A model generated the notes under the pieces. That model worked only from the letters and a program-made list of their open reading frames with translations. It was not told where the DNA came from and did not search any database. 64,000 bases of DNA from Carpediemonas membranifera (taxonomy: Eukaryota > Fornicata), in the NCBI GenBank assembly GCA_019828565.1, contig JAHDYR010000005.1, positions 620,001 to 684,000 of the forward strand, read 5' to 3'. Shown here piece after piece: positions 19,016 through 29,798 of this stretch. The position numbers and the translations under genes were made by a program. Position 1 is the stretch's first letter. Each line of letters begins with the position of its first letter.

Positions 19016-20608
19016 ATGGTGCTGGGCCTATCGCTCCTGCTGTGCGCACTATTAGTAGCGCACACATCAGCTTTTGACGGCTCTGTCGTTCTCACCAACA
19101 GCAGCTTCATCGTCTCGCTCAATCCAGTCGCTCTCGGGTCATCACTCGCCATAGACCTCTCACAGCTGACGCTGAGTAATGGCAGAACCTTTATCTCCAA
19201 CACTATTACCTCTATGACCCTGACAGTGCCCGCCGACGCCGTCGCCGTGCCCCTGTCCGAGCCCGTCCCCCTCTACCCCCTCACACTCATCCCAGAGACA
19301 GTGCCGTGCGACGGCACTGAGACCTGTCTGGGAAGTACTGCGTGCACGCGCTATTCCGTGATGAAGGGTGCCCCCATCGAGGCGTATGTTCCCGAGGGCG
19401 CCGCAGTCAGTTTCGCGGCCTCCGCGCCCGATGCTGTCGAAGCCGTCACCGCATCCCCAGCGTCAGCGCCATGGGCAGACTCCATGGTGGCCGCGGACGG
19501 CGCACGCGTGGCCCTGGTCCCGCTGTCCACGGTGGGCCCCGGTCCCGGTCAACTCGGGATGTCCAACAGCACGCTGCGGGATGGGATCGACTGCGAAGAC
19601 CCTGCAGCCATCATGGACATGCACGTGGACCTGAGTAGCCCCCTGTCCGGCCTGGCCACTGTCTCTGGGGCCATCTCCGCAGGCACACTCACACCGACCG
19701 GCGTCCTAGTGTCCTTTGAGATCATCGTATCGTCAGCCGCATACGAAGAGGCGGACGCACTCTTCACCACTGTCGACGGCTTTAGAGTGGCTCCCTCGCT
19801 GCTGACGTCCGCAGCCCGCCCCGTCCTGGCGCTGGCGATTGCCGACGAGCACGCCAGCTTCAACACGACTCTCACAGCTGCAGCGACTACAGCCTGCACG
19901 GTGGGGGCATTACAGCTGACTGGGACTCTCCTGTCCGAGCGGCAGCACGCACTGTACCCCTCTTCGTTCGCGGAGGTGTATTACAGTCTGCCCGCCGTGG
20001 CCCCCGGGACACTAAGGTGCACAGTCGCTGTCGAGTCGAACAGTGAGTCCGGGGCCCGCGTGCTGCCGGTGGAGTGGGCAGTGGGGCCGGTGGAGTCCGC
20101 AGACTGTCTCCGGCTCGGGAAGGCCCAGCTCGCCGACCTCAGCGGATGCGGACTGCGCCTCCCCTTCGACCCGATGCCAGTGGAGTGCGGGTCCCTCTGC
20201 CTGAGCTACACCGGTCTCGCGCCCGTGTGCGGCTGCTGCGGCAACAGCACGGGGTCGCACGTCAACCTCATGACAAACCAGCCCGTCGACTGCGGCGGCG
20301 GGGTCTCCTCCTCGACCGACTTGTCATCCCTGCCCGTGCTGGAGCTGGCGAAGGCGACGTACCGGGAGAACACGGGGGTGTTCTGGACCCTGTTCGGCGT
20401 GTTCGACCTCGTCATCCTCGTCTCGATGGTCGTCCTCACCCTCTGTGTCGGCAGCATCGCGTCTGTGGTGTTCCGCAGCAAGGAGCAGGACGAGTTCGAC
20501 TCCGTCCTGCGACATATCGCCGCCATCGACGCCAACCGCGGACTGGGCAAGACCCAGCACCGCATGACCCCCGCGGAGGCCTTCATCCTCGCCGACCCAG
20601 GCCTGTGA
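19016..20608 (+). CDS. putative type I membrane protein, cysteine-rich juxtamembrane region
   Basis: 530 residues from ATG 19016, 79 bp after enkurin on the same strand. Residues 1-19 are a typical signal peptide (Leu-rich, cleavage likely after 'AHTSA'). The ectodomain (20-450) is Ala/Ser/Thr/Val-rich with several N-x-S/T sites. A cysteine cluster at about 378-430 ('VECGSLCLSYTGLAPVCGCC') lies just before a single membrane helix at about 455-487 ('LVILVSMVVLTLCVGSIASV'). The cytoplasmic tail is about 43 residues. The topology is clear; the function is not. I compared it mentally with the gamete fusogen HAP2 and found no convincing match. It could be a surface receptor or adhesion protein. 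Confidence 0.75.
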   Translation: MVLGLSLLLCALLVAHTSAFDGSVVLTNSSFIVSLNPVALGSSLAIDLSQLTLSNGRTFISNTITSMTLTVPADAVAVPLSEPVPLYPLTLIPETVPCDGTETCLGSTACTRYSVMKGAPIEAYVPEGAAVSFAASAPDAVEAVTASPASAPWADSMVAADGARVALVPLSTVGPGPGQLGMSNSTLRDGIDCEDPAAIMDMHVDLSSPLSGLATVSGAISAGTLTPTGVLVSFEIIVSSAAYEEADALFTTVDGFRVAPSLLTSAARPVLALAIADEHASFNTTLTAAATTACTVGALQLTGTLLSERQHALYPSSFAEVYYSLPAVAPGTLRCTVAVESNSESGARVLPVEWAVGPVESADCLRLGKAQLADLSGCGLRLPFDPMPVECGSLCLSYTGLAPVCGCCGNSTGSHVNLMTNQPVDCGGGVSSSTDLSSLPVLELAKATYRENTGVFWTLFGVFDLVILVSMVVLTLCVGSIASVVFRSKEQDEFDSVLRHIAAIDANRGLGKTQHRMTPAEAFILADPGL

Positions 20609-20854
20609 CCGCTCTTGTGTATAAAACTCGCTCTTCCCATGGTGTCTGGGATTTGATCCAATCAAAATATTTCGTCTTCCTGGATAGCGTTCCAGCGCCT
20701 CCGGTCGGCGGCAAACGGGGCAGGTATAAAGCCAAACCCTCTTGGAGAGACCACGTGCTTGAGCGGCGGATAATGTGTAGCTCCTGATAGGGCGAGATCG
20801 GAGTCGCTTTTGAGTCACAATCATTGGAAACCTCTATCTTCTAGTCTCCTGGCG

Positions 20855-22441
20855 ATGAAAGAGACTGAATCCTTGCCGCCAATACCACCTACCAAACCTG
20901 TATCGTGGCCTGGATATCGTCTTTACGCTGCATGCTGCCAACAGCTGAACTTAACTCCGATTGACGCGCTGATGCGTTCCAAACGCCTTCAAACACCAGC
21001 TGACTCTATAACCAGTTTCGATTTTTCTCACCGAGAACTCTCTGTTGACGATTGCAGGGGCATTGTATCTTTTCTCGGATCTCTCAACAACTTAACTCAT
21101 CTCGCACTCAACCAGATTCCCTTCAACCCCAAGAGCTTCAAGCTCATCATTGACTTCATAGCCCGCTCCCACATCGACAACCTGGAGTTCTTCGGGCTCC
21201 ATCCCCCTACGGAGCACATCCCCATGATCCTGCGCGTTCTCGAGTGCCCCACGCTCGAGCGGCTCAAGTTGGGCGACAACTCCTTCAGCTCGGAGACGCT
21301 TGTCAATATAGCCCAGGCTGTGGTCGATTCCCCGGCCCAGATCGTCCAGCTGCACCTGGGGGGCAACCTCCTCGGCAGCGGCGACAGAGAGGCGGTTGAG
21401 GACTTCATGAACACCGTCTCGGGCTACAGGCCGCTCATCTCCATCGGCCTGCGGTCCTGTGGGCTGACCGGCGAGCACGTTCCCGCTCTGGTGGCCCTGC
21501 TGCGGCACCCGGCCTGCGAGATCACCGACCTCCAGCTGAAGAACAACCCGCTGGGCGAGGCGGGCGGCAGCATAGCCGACTCCTTCTACCACAACGACAC
21601 CCTGCGCGTGCTGGAACTGCAGTCGACGTTGCTGAACGCCACAGCGGTCTCCCGCATCGCCCAGGCCCTGCCGAACCTGCCCTCGCTCCGGGCCATCAAC
21701 CTCAACAACAACCCCATCGGGGACGCCGGGGCCCAGGCGCTGGCGGACTCCCTCGCGGTGCACTGCTCCATCAGCACGCTCGGGTTGTCGGGCATCCGCT
21801 GCACCGCCCTCGGTGCCCGCTACATCGGCAGCGCCCTGCGGGACAACCCCGTCGTGACCGGGCTCGACCTCTCTCACAACGCCCTTGGAGACCAGGGTGC
21901 TGCTGACATCGCTGCCGTGATCCACAGCTCATCCGTCGTCGAGTCCGTCGACCTCTCCAACAACGGCATCGGCGTCCGGGGCGGCGTCATCCTCGCCAAG
22001 GCCGTCGCGTCGTCAGGCACCGTGCGCCACATCGACCTCGGCCGGAACCACCTCACTGATACGGCCGCGGCGGAGTGGGGTGCGGCCCTGGCGGCCAACA
22101 CGGTGCTGCAGCGCCTGTGTCTCACCGACAATCAGCTGACCGACCGCGGGGCCGAGGCGCTGTACGTCGGTCTCCGGCAGAACCGGGTCCTCACCAACTT
22201 CAGCTACGGCGGACAGTCGACCGGCGCCAACGTCATCTCCCGCTCCTGGCGCCACGCCATCGACCGCATCGTCCGGGCCAACCGTGGCCGGGGCGGGAGC
22301 AGCCCGATGATGCCCGTGGCGCCGTCGTCGCTGGGGCACGTCCGTTACCACTCGTCGCCCGGCCTGCTCGGGGTCGAGCTGCCCCACCACACGCGCAGCT
22401 CCAGCGACGGCGTGCTCGACGTCGGCGGCTTCATTTACTGA
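20855..22441 (+). CDS. leucine-rich repeat protein (ribonuclease-inhibitor type)
   Basis: 528 residues from the first ATG (20855); the frame opens 45 bp earlier without an ATG. After a roughly 60-residue leader there are about a dozen RI-type LRRs of 28-29 residues, for example 'LRAINLNNNPIGDAGAQALA', 'VTGLDLSHNALGDQGAADIA' and 'VESVDLSNNGIGVRGGVILA'. The last 70 residues are Gly/Ser/Pro/His-rich. LRRs of this kind bind proteins; related repeats occur in TCTE1/DRC5 of the nexin-dynein regulatory complex and in NLR proteins. No NACHT or F-box domain is seen, so I give no specific function. The gene is intronless. Confidence 0.85.
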   Translation: MKETESLPPIPPTKPVSWPGYRLYAACCQQLNLTPIDALMRSKRLQTPADSITSFDFSHRELSVDDCRGIVSFLGSLNNLTHLALNQIPFNPKSFKLIIDFIARSHIDNLEFFGLHPPTEHIPMILRVLECPTLERLKLGDNSFSSETLVNIAQAVVDSPAQIVQLHLGGNLLGSGDREAVEDFMNTVSGYRPLISIGLRSCGLTGEHVPALVALLRHPACEITDLQLKNNPLGEAGGSIADSFYHNDTLRVLELQSTLLNATAVSRIAQALPNLPSLRAINLNNNPIGDAGAQALADSLAVHCSISTLGLSGIRCTALGARYIGSALRDNPVVTGLDLSHNALGDQGAADIAAVIHSSSVVESVDLSNNGIGVRGGVILAKAVASSGTVRHIDLGRNHLTDTAAAEWGAALAANTVLQRLCLTDNQLTDRGAEALYVGLRQNRVLTNFSYGGQSTGANVISRSWRHAIDRIVRANRGRGGSSPMMPVAPSSLGHVRYHSSPGLLGVELPHHTRSSSDGVLDVGGFIY

Positions 22442-24114
22442 GGGTGTGTCCGGTGCAGATAAACCTGTACCGAGTAAACGCGACTGAGGCTTTCATCATG
22501 TCATCGAGGCCCACGAGCGCTTCGCAGCAGCGGTGGCCTTCTGGGCAACGCAAGCTGGGCGTGGCTCCTGGCCCAGCTGGCATGGAACTGCTCGCGCATC
22601 TGGCGTGTGCATTCGTGCTTCTCGCAGCGTTTGGCTGGTGCGAGCTGGTGCGCTCATGCTCGAAGCCTGCAGTCTTCTGGGCGGTGTCAGCAATAAACCA
22701 GCCTCTTGCATGTCGATGGCGAGCATCGGTGCGATCTTGTCCCGCGCTTTGGCGAATTCTGCAAAGGTAATTAATTAACTATACAGCAAGTGAACATTTC
22801 GACTCGACCTTCATATCTCGCCGAATATTTAGTGGATATCAGATGTAATTCCAGATTCTTCTTACTTACCCCCGACTACCCCCCGGAGTCATTTGTCAGA
22901 CCTGGGCTATCTCTATTCGTCGTAAAGTTCTGAGTAGCCGTTTTGGGGGGTCTGCCCGACCTCCTTGGGCGACTCACGCGACGAGGAGAGTACGCAGAGC
23001 CACGCAAATACACCACGATATGTCCCTATCCTTCAACATATCAATTCCGAGCTAACTTTTTATAATTCTTAAATCTCCGTTATTTATGACAGTCGGTAAG
23101 AGTCATACTCCGGGGTATACCCGACCAGACGACACAGAGAAGACTAGCGCAAGCCGGCTCATACACGCATGCACCAACCTATGTGGGCTTGATGGCGGGG
23201 GTTGATGGCGAAAATTAATTAACGACGGGTTGGGTGTGGGTGTCGGGAAGCTCATGGTCGGCGGCGCAGAACTCGGGACTGGGCCATGCGTTCTCTTAGC
23301 AACTGGCCACGCTTCTTAGTGGCATAGGGTGCGGTCGAGGCAGCTACTAAATTTTCGCTAAATACAAGATTTTTTGACACCAAAAAAAACCCTCTCAAAC
23401 GAATGATGGAAAGAATGTGTAGGTATAGAACGACGTAGTTTTAGATGTAGATGAAGGTTTGCTATTTCGTTTTTCGATCCGAGTTATGGCCATCGAGTAA
23501 TCGATAGTGCAATTCTGAAAAATGACGACTTTATCTGAAATGAACGTCATGATCACGAAATGCTACGTTATGATGCTGGAACGCGTTATGGTGTTGTACT
23601 ATGCTTGGTCAGATGATGCATTGTGAGTTCTGCATGGGAAGCCATAAAGTGCGATGACGAAGTGAGACGACGGTGAGTATTTATGCTGCTTTGAAGGTGA
23701 GTGACTGGTTGTGTGTGGCTGGGAGGTCCGCGGGGGGTCGCAGGGGGGCAGAGAGAGTGACGGAGGCGTAGAGAGGTGTAGCGTAGCGGAGGGCGGGAGG
23801 AGCGTAGCGACGAGCGCCCGGAGCGAAGCGAAGCCGAACGAAGCCGGAGGAGCGACCGGAGCCCCACCGAAATGATAAGGAGGCGCGATTACGTGCGGCG
23901 ATTAAGGGCGGCGATTGGCTGCGTTCTATTGCTCGAGTTTTATGCTCAGTTCGACGGGCTCCGAGTCAGTTTCCTTGCGTGGCGTTGGTTTGGGGGGCTT
24001 CGTAGGTTTTAGAACAGTACAGTTTGTACATGGCTGTAAGCAGCTTTAGCTTGCTTCACCTAAAAGTGCCTGCCAAATCCCGGATCCGAGCCGGCATTTG
24101 GCAATTGACAGAAA
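22442..24114. other. 1.7-kb region with no supported gene
   Basis: 22480-22785 keeps a coding-like GC content, and a minus-strand frame reads 'EFAKARDKIAPMLAIDMQEA' near 22785-22727. A small spliced gene is possible but neither ends nor splice sites convince. 22785-23580 is more AT-rich with no open frame of note. 23700-23870 is purine-biased with repeated GAGCG/AAGCG words. Nothing here is recognisable as an RNA gene. Confidence 0.5.
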
Positions 24115-24248
24115 TCGACGCTCGTGCTGGGAGTGGCTCCGTTGACGTTTGTGTTGCGCTGTATAGCTTCGTAGTGCGCTCGTGCGCTTGTGAGTCGAGT
24201 TCTTGGTGATGTGTCTTAAAGCGCCTGCCAAAATGATGACTCTGAGTC
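24115..24248. repeat. diverged tandem-repeat unit left of element A
   Basis: The stretch ending CTTAAAGCGCCTGCCAAAAT-GATGACTCTGAGTC matches the 145-bp unit present right of element A (29181-29458). Element A inserted inside this repeat. Confidence 0.75.
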
Positions 24249-24356
24249 TGTTGTAACGATGCGCTAATTTATTTCGACACACTGGTGTCGTCTCGGACCA
24301 AGTAGGACCAAGACGACACCCATTAAATATATAAATATTAACACGGTATTGCGACA
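24249..24356 (-). repeat. element A 3' LTR
   Basis: Identical by eye to 29073-29180. It contains a perfect 10-bp stem, GGTGTCGTCT (24284-24293) and AGACGACACC (24311-24320). Confidence 0.92.
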
Positions 24357-24946
24357 CTACCCCTCCCCCCACCGAGAGTATTAAAGCCACTTTGCAAATT
24401 GTGTCAGAAACCCATCCGATGGTCGAGGATCTTCCTTCAGGGTGGAACCGGGTTCGACCCCCGGGGTCACCATATTTTTCATTGAATGGGTCTTAACCTG
24501 CACGACCCAGCGATGAGTCGAAAAGAAGGAGGAGGCGAAGGACGGAAAAAAAATGGAAAGGGTGTACTCGATATGCCCTTGCAGCGGCCTACCTCCACCT
24601 CCTGTCTGAGGTCTGAGTACCTCGTGTGGTGGCCGAAACACGAGTCGATGGCGAAAGAGTGAACGGGGAAGATGATCGCAACGAGAGCTGAACCCGAGGG
24701 AAATGGGGAGATATATAAAGGTGATTGTACTGCTGTAGCACTAGGTTCTCACGGGCATTGGTTCCCCCGCAATGCGCAAAAATTTGGAATCAATCGACTA
24801 TCGATTAACTGGGGAGGTTTGGACCGAAATTCCCCGCAAAAGAGGTGTAACAAGCATGTGTAGAGCGATATTGGGCGGAAGAATTACTTCCTGGGGGTAA
24901 TTGAGCATAATTGGCTGCTCGCCGATTGAGTTGCCTAATACTGCGG

Positions 24947-27900
24947 CTAGGACCGGGCCCGCCACCTGCGACGAATACGAGCCAGAGTCGGCTCTAGTGC
25001 AGGGTTCTCGCGCAAATATTGGTCTAGGGCCTCCAGCTGGTCGGTGTCTCTGGTAAAACTAATCCAAGAGTCTTCGCTCGGCTCGTAGCCCAGCCAGTGG
25101 ACTTTGAATTCGACCTTGGACCCCTTGTTTGAGACCCTGTGCTTGTAGACATTGTCGACCACGTACTCACCGCACTCGGCGGCAAGTCTAGCGATCAGGG
25201 CTTGCTCGTCCTCTGGCGTCTCGACAGGAATGAGTCGCTCATCGCTGACCAGGACCTCTGCCAGCGACACTAAGTCGCGAACCACGTGCGTAGCGGGCGA
25301 TTCGCCGGCTCGTACAACCTTCATCGGGCCCCGGAGGCTGGTGAGCAGCTTGGGAGCTCTGCCAACGTAGCGGAGGAGTGCGAAGGAGCCATCCGGGAAG
25401 CTCGGAGGTGTGTCGCTGTCCTCGCCGCTCTTGTTTCGTTCGCTATACCGTTGGAGATGAGCCTTGGCTTGCAGACGGCGGGTATTAAGGGCGTCGCGGA
25501 ACGCCTTCAGGCAATCGGCTTGGCCCGCCGACATTTCCTTAAATAGGGCCCACGCCCGCTCGTATTGCGCGACTGAAAACTGCTCGGAGTCGGATCCCGA
25601 ATTGCCTGTCACTAGGCGTAAGGGGGCTTGCCCCGTGGCCCGTGTTGGCCGTGTATTAATGATGTACTGCACTAAAGGGAGGAAAGGAACCCAGTCATAG
25701 TCCTGGCTGTCAAATAGTAAACCCCGCAACAGACGAAGGACTTTTCCATTCGTGCGTTCAACAATTCCGTTGGAGGCTGGGTGATGTGGGGTCGAGTAAC
25801 GATGCTTGAGGGAGAGGATCCGGTTGACTTCAGCGTCCACTTGGTTCCTAAATTCCGGTCCGCCATCAGTTTGAAGTAGCGCTGGTTTCCCAAATAGGGC
25901 CCAGACTTCTAGCATTGCTTGGGCTGTCTCGGCGGCCGTGGTTGATCTCACCGGCTTCAGTACCACGTATTTCGTGAAGACATCTGTGAAGACCAAGACG
26001 CCCTTGTACTCACCGCTAGCCCCCAGGGAGAGAGTGTCGACTTGGACGCATTCAAAGGGCGTGTACCGGTGTGTGCTGTTCTTCGCCGGGGGCGATTCGC
26101 TTGTGTGCGCGCAACTTCTGGCATGTCAAGCACTGCTTGACTACCCGCTTGGCGAGTGCCGAGACGTCGGGCCAAACATGACCCGCCTCCATCGCAAGAG
26201 TCGTAAGGCGTACTGCCTTGGGGTGGCCATTGGCGCCCTCATGCAGATCTTGAAGTATGCGCAGCTTCTCCTCCTCCGATGGTACGATCTCGGCACTGTT
26301 CACAGTCTTAGTCGACGATTCTAGCCGTGAAGAGCGTCGGCGACCACATTATGCTCGCCTGATATGTGGGCAATGTTGAAATTGAATTCTTGCAAAGCAA
26401 TCCGCCAGCGCATCACCTTGGGGGATACGAGGGAGCGGCGCATGAGGTACACAATATTCCGGTGGTCTGTGTGGATAGTGAGCGAGTTAACCATCTTGAG
26501 TAGAGGACTCAAGTCAGGCCGGGTGAGGGTATGAAGGATTGCGTACAGCTCCTTGTCGTAGGTGGCCCAGCGCCTCTGCGTCGCGTTAAATAATTTCGAA
26601 ACGAAGGCGACCAGGCGGCGATTCGCGCCCTCTCCCTGGGTGATTACGGCCCCAAGCCCCCGGTCGCTTGCGTCAGTGTAAACGTCCCATGGCAGGCTGG
26701 GATCAGGCTGAGCCAGGACGGTCTCTTGGGCTACCGCCTCTCTCAGGGCCACGAGGGCTTCCTCTTGGCGTGGTCCCCATACGAATGGCTCACCGGCGTT
26801 CCTGATCAGCTCATAGAGGGGGTCCACAAGGTCCGCCGCGGCTGGGATGAAGTCGATCACGTAATTAAACATCCCTAAGAGTGTTCTGACCCCTGAAACA
26901 TTGCTCGGAGCCTCTATCGACGTGAGTGCTTCAATCCGTCGCTTGTCGATGCTCTTCCCCTCGCGGGAAAGGTGGAAGCCCACGATGTCTAACTCCTCCG
27001 CGCCGATCACACATTTTGCCGGGCTAAGCCGAAGGTCATACTTTGTCAGCAACTGGAAGGTTTGCTCTAAGCGTGCTATAAGTTCCTCCTCAGATTGGGC
27101 GTAGATTAAGATGTCGTCAATATAGACCAGCACCCCCCGGTGGAGTACCGGGGCGAGGATGGATTGCATGGTACGCTGGAAATAACTCGGAGCGTTAGTC
27201 AGCCCGAATGGGACTCGGTTGAACTCCTCGTAGTCGTCAGGTGTTACAAACGCCGTCATAGCTCTGTCTTCCTCGTGGAGGGGCATCTGATGGTACCCGG
27301 ACGTCAAGTCCAAGCTGGCGAAGAATTGAGCCCCCGCCGCCTCCTGCACGAAGGTTTTCAAGTCGGGAAGGGGAAAATGGTCACGAATGGTGAGAATGTT
27401 GAGCTTTGTGTAGTCCACACAGAGGCGTATGGCGCCGTTCTTCTTATCCACTACCACGATCGGGGAGGAGAACGGTCCGACGCTGTTCCTGGTGATGCCA
27501 AGGTGGCGTAGGCGGGTTACTTCTTCCCGCACCTGAAGGCGTCGTTCCCCTGATAGTCTCCGGGCTCGTTCCTGGACCAGGGCGTCCGGGTCATTCAATC
27601 GGATCCGCATAGGTTCAACCTTGGCTCCTTGAGCCGGAATGGGGCCGAACAACGTGGAATACTCAGCAAGTAGCGCTCGTACCTCGCTTCGGAGCGTGGC
27701 GCTCGCGGATTCGGGAATTTCAACAGCACCAACGTCCTCCGAGACGTCTAACTGGTTCAAACTCAGCGGAATGTCGTCCCCGTCCTCCTTGCTCAGATTT
27801 TCGGCTACGAGCTGGAGGAATAAGGAATCCTTCGTAAGAAGCCCGAGTACACGAAGAATGTCGGTGCCAATAAGGATTTTCTCGCGGTCCCCACTGAGGA

Positions 27901-29052
27901 TTGCGAACTTCGCCTTAAACCGCGTTGGGGCTCCCGCCAGCGTGAGGTGTAACCAAGCCTCAGTATAGTGGTTAGTTGTCGAAATGGAACCGTTCGCCAT
28001 TCTGAAGCGGAGGGTCGGGCCGGTCACTGTCTGTAGGCCAAGGGCCTCTGCTGACGCAGCGGAGATGATAGATTTTGGTGCTCCAGTGTCAATAATAAAG
28101 GAATACTCTTGGTCGTTTATACGACCAGACACTTTGAGTGGCTCATCGGGGTCCGTGTCCAGGAGATTAGCCTCGATTGGCTCCTTCTTCTTCGGGTTGG
28201 ACCGGAGGCCGCCTCCTTCTTGGCGAGAGCGCATTGGGGCCCCATTGGGGCACTGATTATCCCAATGCCATCCGCCGCACTTGCCACAGGCACGATGGGG
28301 AGGCTTCAAAGCTGGGTTGACGTCGTTCGGCTTGAGAGTGGAAGACTTCTCCGGGGCCCCTGAGGCAACTGCGCCCGGGACCGGGAGGCGAGGCGGTTGG
28401 CCTCCTGCGGCCGTTCCTTTCTTTCGGGTGGAGGACTTTCCGGCCTGGTAGTGACCAAAGCGAATGGCCTTAGCCCGAGCGTCGTCATCTTCTTGAGCGA
28501 GGGCAATGCTCAGCTCGTATGCATCGGCAAGTGACTTCCTCTTAGGATGCTCCTTGAGTTCAAAGTCCAGGACCTTGCGGAAAGTGGATGGGCGGATCCC
28601 CTGAAGGAAGATCTTACGCGCGTTCTTCTCAAAGGGGGAAATGTCTTCTTCGTCCTCTTCTTGTTCCTCTTCGTCCTCGTCCGAGTCGGACTCTTCGATG
28701 TCTTCGGCCTTAGAGAAAACTGCTGAGAACGCGCTGACGTACGCGCGAATGGAGGTGATTCTTTTTCAGATACCTGGCAGGTGACGGCCTCGAGCTCTTT
28801 GACAAGGGACAATTTGTCCACCGGAGCAAGGAACTTGCTGACGTATTCGTCAATCTTGTCGTCATTTGCCTTCGCCAGGTCTACGTTGAGAGTGTCCTCG
28901 ATGATGTCCTGCAGGTCATTGGGGAGGAGGACAGCCAGCTTGGCGGCGGGATACAACGCCTTGATTCGGGCGGCATCCCTCTTAAATGAGCGCCAGGTTT
29001 CGCTAGTCAATGTCTCAACGCTCAGAGTCGGCAGAGAAATATTACCGAACAT
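24947..29052 (-). pseudogene. element A gag-pol with three frame breaks
   Basis: Gag starts at ATG 29052 ('MFGNISLPTLSVETLTSETW') and runs to about 28765. There an A5 run precedes a -1 change of frame into the rest of gag. The knuckle 'CGKCGGWHWDNQC' (CX2CX3HX4C) is at about 28285-28250, followed by protease 'IDTGAPKSIIS' (about 28075), reverse transcriptase 'VYIDDILIYA' (about 27115) and RNase H 'VYTDASDRGLGAV' (about 26665). The frame ends at a TAG (26321-26323). Integrase resumes with the zinc-binding 'CLTCQKLRA' stretch (26303-26052), shifts frame near 26058, then carries the catalytic core ('LQTDGGPEF', 'HHPASNGIVERTNGK') and a chromodomain ('EFKVHWLGYEPSEDSW', about 25090). Each break is a single base or codon. 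Because the LTRs are identical, the breaks are either very young, sequencing errors, or partly programmed. Confidence 0.85.
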
Positions 29053-29062
29053 GTAGCCACTA

Positions 29063-29072
29063 GTGAATTCAC
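29063..29072. other. 10-bp palindrome at the primer-binding position of element A
   Basis: GTGAATTCAC, perfectly self-complementary, lies directly against the 5' LTR. The start codon of gag follows 10 bp later. No match to a tRNA 3' end is apparent. Confidence 0.8.
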
Positions 29073-29180
29073 TGTTGTAACGATGCGCTAATTTATTTCG
29101 ACACACTGGTGTCGTCTCGGACCAAGTAGGACCAAGACGACACCCATTAAATATATAAATATTAACACGGTATTGCGACA
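29073..29180 (-). repeat. element A 5' LTR
   Basis: A 108-bp copy identical to 24249-24356, with the same 10-bp stem at 29108-29117 and 29135-29144. The outer flank AGTC is the target duplication. Confidence 0.92.
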
Positions 29181-29458
29181 AGTCCGCATTTTTGCAACGA
29201 CGAAACTCGCTGTAGTGACGCAGTTGGTGTTTATCTAGTACTTCTGAGCTTCGTAGCGCGCTCGTGCGCTTGCGAGTCGAGTTCTGGTGATGTGTCTTAA
29301 AGCGCCTGCCAAAATGATGACTCTGAGTCCGCATTTTTGCAACGACGAAACTCGCTGTAGTGACGCAGTTGGTGTTTATCTAGTACTTCTGAGCTTCGTA
29401 GCGCGCTCGTGCGCTTGCGAGTCGAGTTCTTGGTGATGTGTCTTAAAGCGCCTGCCAA
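29181..29458. repeat. tandem repeat, 145-bp unit
   Basis: The unit starting AGTCCGCATTTTTGCAACGA at 29181 repeats at 29326 almost unchanged and is cut at 29458 by the 3' end of NL1. A diverged part-unit lies left of element A. The unit contains short inverted words (GCGCTCGTGCGCTTGCGAG). Confidence 0.85.
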
Positions 29459-29714
29459 GAAAGAAAGAAATTTAACGTATCCTGTACACCTGTGTAAATC
29501 AGGGAATTACCAGTTTGCACCACCCCATGTCCCCGGGAACGCCTTAGCGTGTTGACTTCCCTTCGTGAGCGAGCCTGATACTACGTTGGGGGCGTTAGCA
29601 CCATCACCGTCAGGGTCCAGCTGGTAAGGCTGGGTAGTCCCTTGCATGTTGACCTATCAACTGGCTGGCCCGATACCCCCAAAGTCGGGATAACCCAGGT
29701 CTTACTCTTGGGGG

Positions 29715-29798
29715 TGTGGTTTGGAAGAGAAAGAGTTTACGAGTAAAAAGAGGTTTGGACCCTCCCAGGGATATTGGTAGATATTAATACTGACTACA
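29715..29798 (-). repeat. element B 3' LTR
   Basis: 84 bp, identical to 35666-35749, preceded by GGGG. Confidence 0.92.

Larger units (their letters stand above)
24249..29180 (-). mobile_element. Ty3/gypsy chromovirus A (full length, frame-broken)
   Basis: A 4932-bp LTR retrotransposon in reverse orientation. It has identical 108-bp LTRs (24249-24356 and 29073-29180; TGT...ACA ends), a 4-bp target duplication AGTC (24245-24248 and 29181-29184), and a polypurine tract (minus strand, 24373-24357) against the 3' LTR. Interior order is gag with CCHC knuckle, protease, reverse transcriptase, RNase H, integrase with C-terminal chromodomain. Joining the flanks recreates the tandem-repeat unit seen next door, which confirms the boundaries. 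About 590 bp between pol and the 3' LTR carry no antisense gene, unlike elements B, C and D. Three frame breaks interrupt coding. Confidence 0.92.

Noticed and set aside
19016..20608. HAP2/GCS1 gamete fusogen
   Set aside because: Signal peptide, Cys-rich stalk and single helix fit, but no HAP2-GCS1 domain block could be identified.
22440..22790. possible small spliced gene on the minus strand (EFAKARDKIAPMLAIDMQEA, a HECTRQMREQF-like stretch)
   Set aside because: No consensus splice sites join the fragments and no family could be named; kept only as a note in the intergenic entry.
23586..23867. 93-residue Arg/Ser/Leu-rich open frame on the minus strand
   Set aside because: It is a by-product of a purine-biased low-complexity stretch (GAGCG/AAGCG words); no protein-like features.
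24441..24472. tRNA-like T-arm (CCGGGTTCGACCCCCGG plus GTCACC)
   Set aside because: The B-box-like arm is good, but no matching acceptor 5' strand, D-arm or anticodon arm of proper spacing is found upstream. It lies inside element A.
29181..29458. CRISPR-like array
   Set aside because: The repeats are 145-bp tandem units without unique spacers, in a eukaryotic context.
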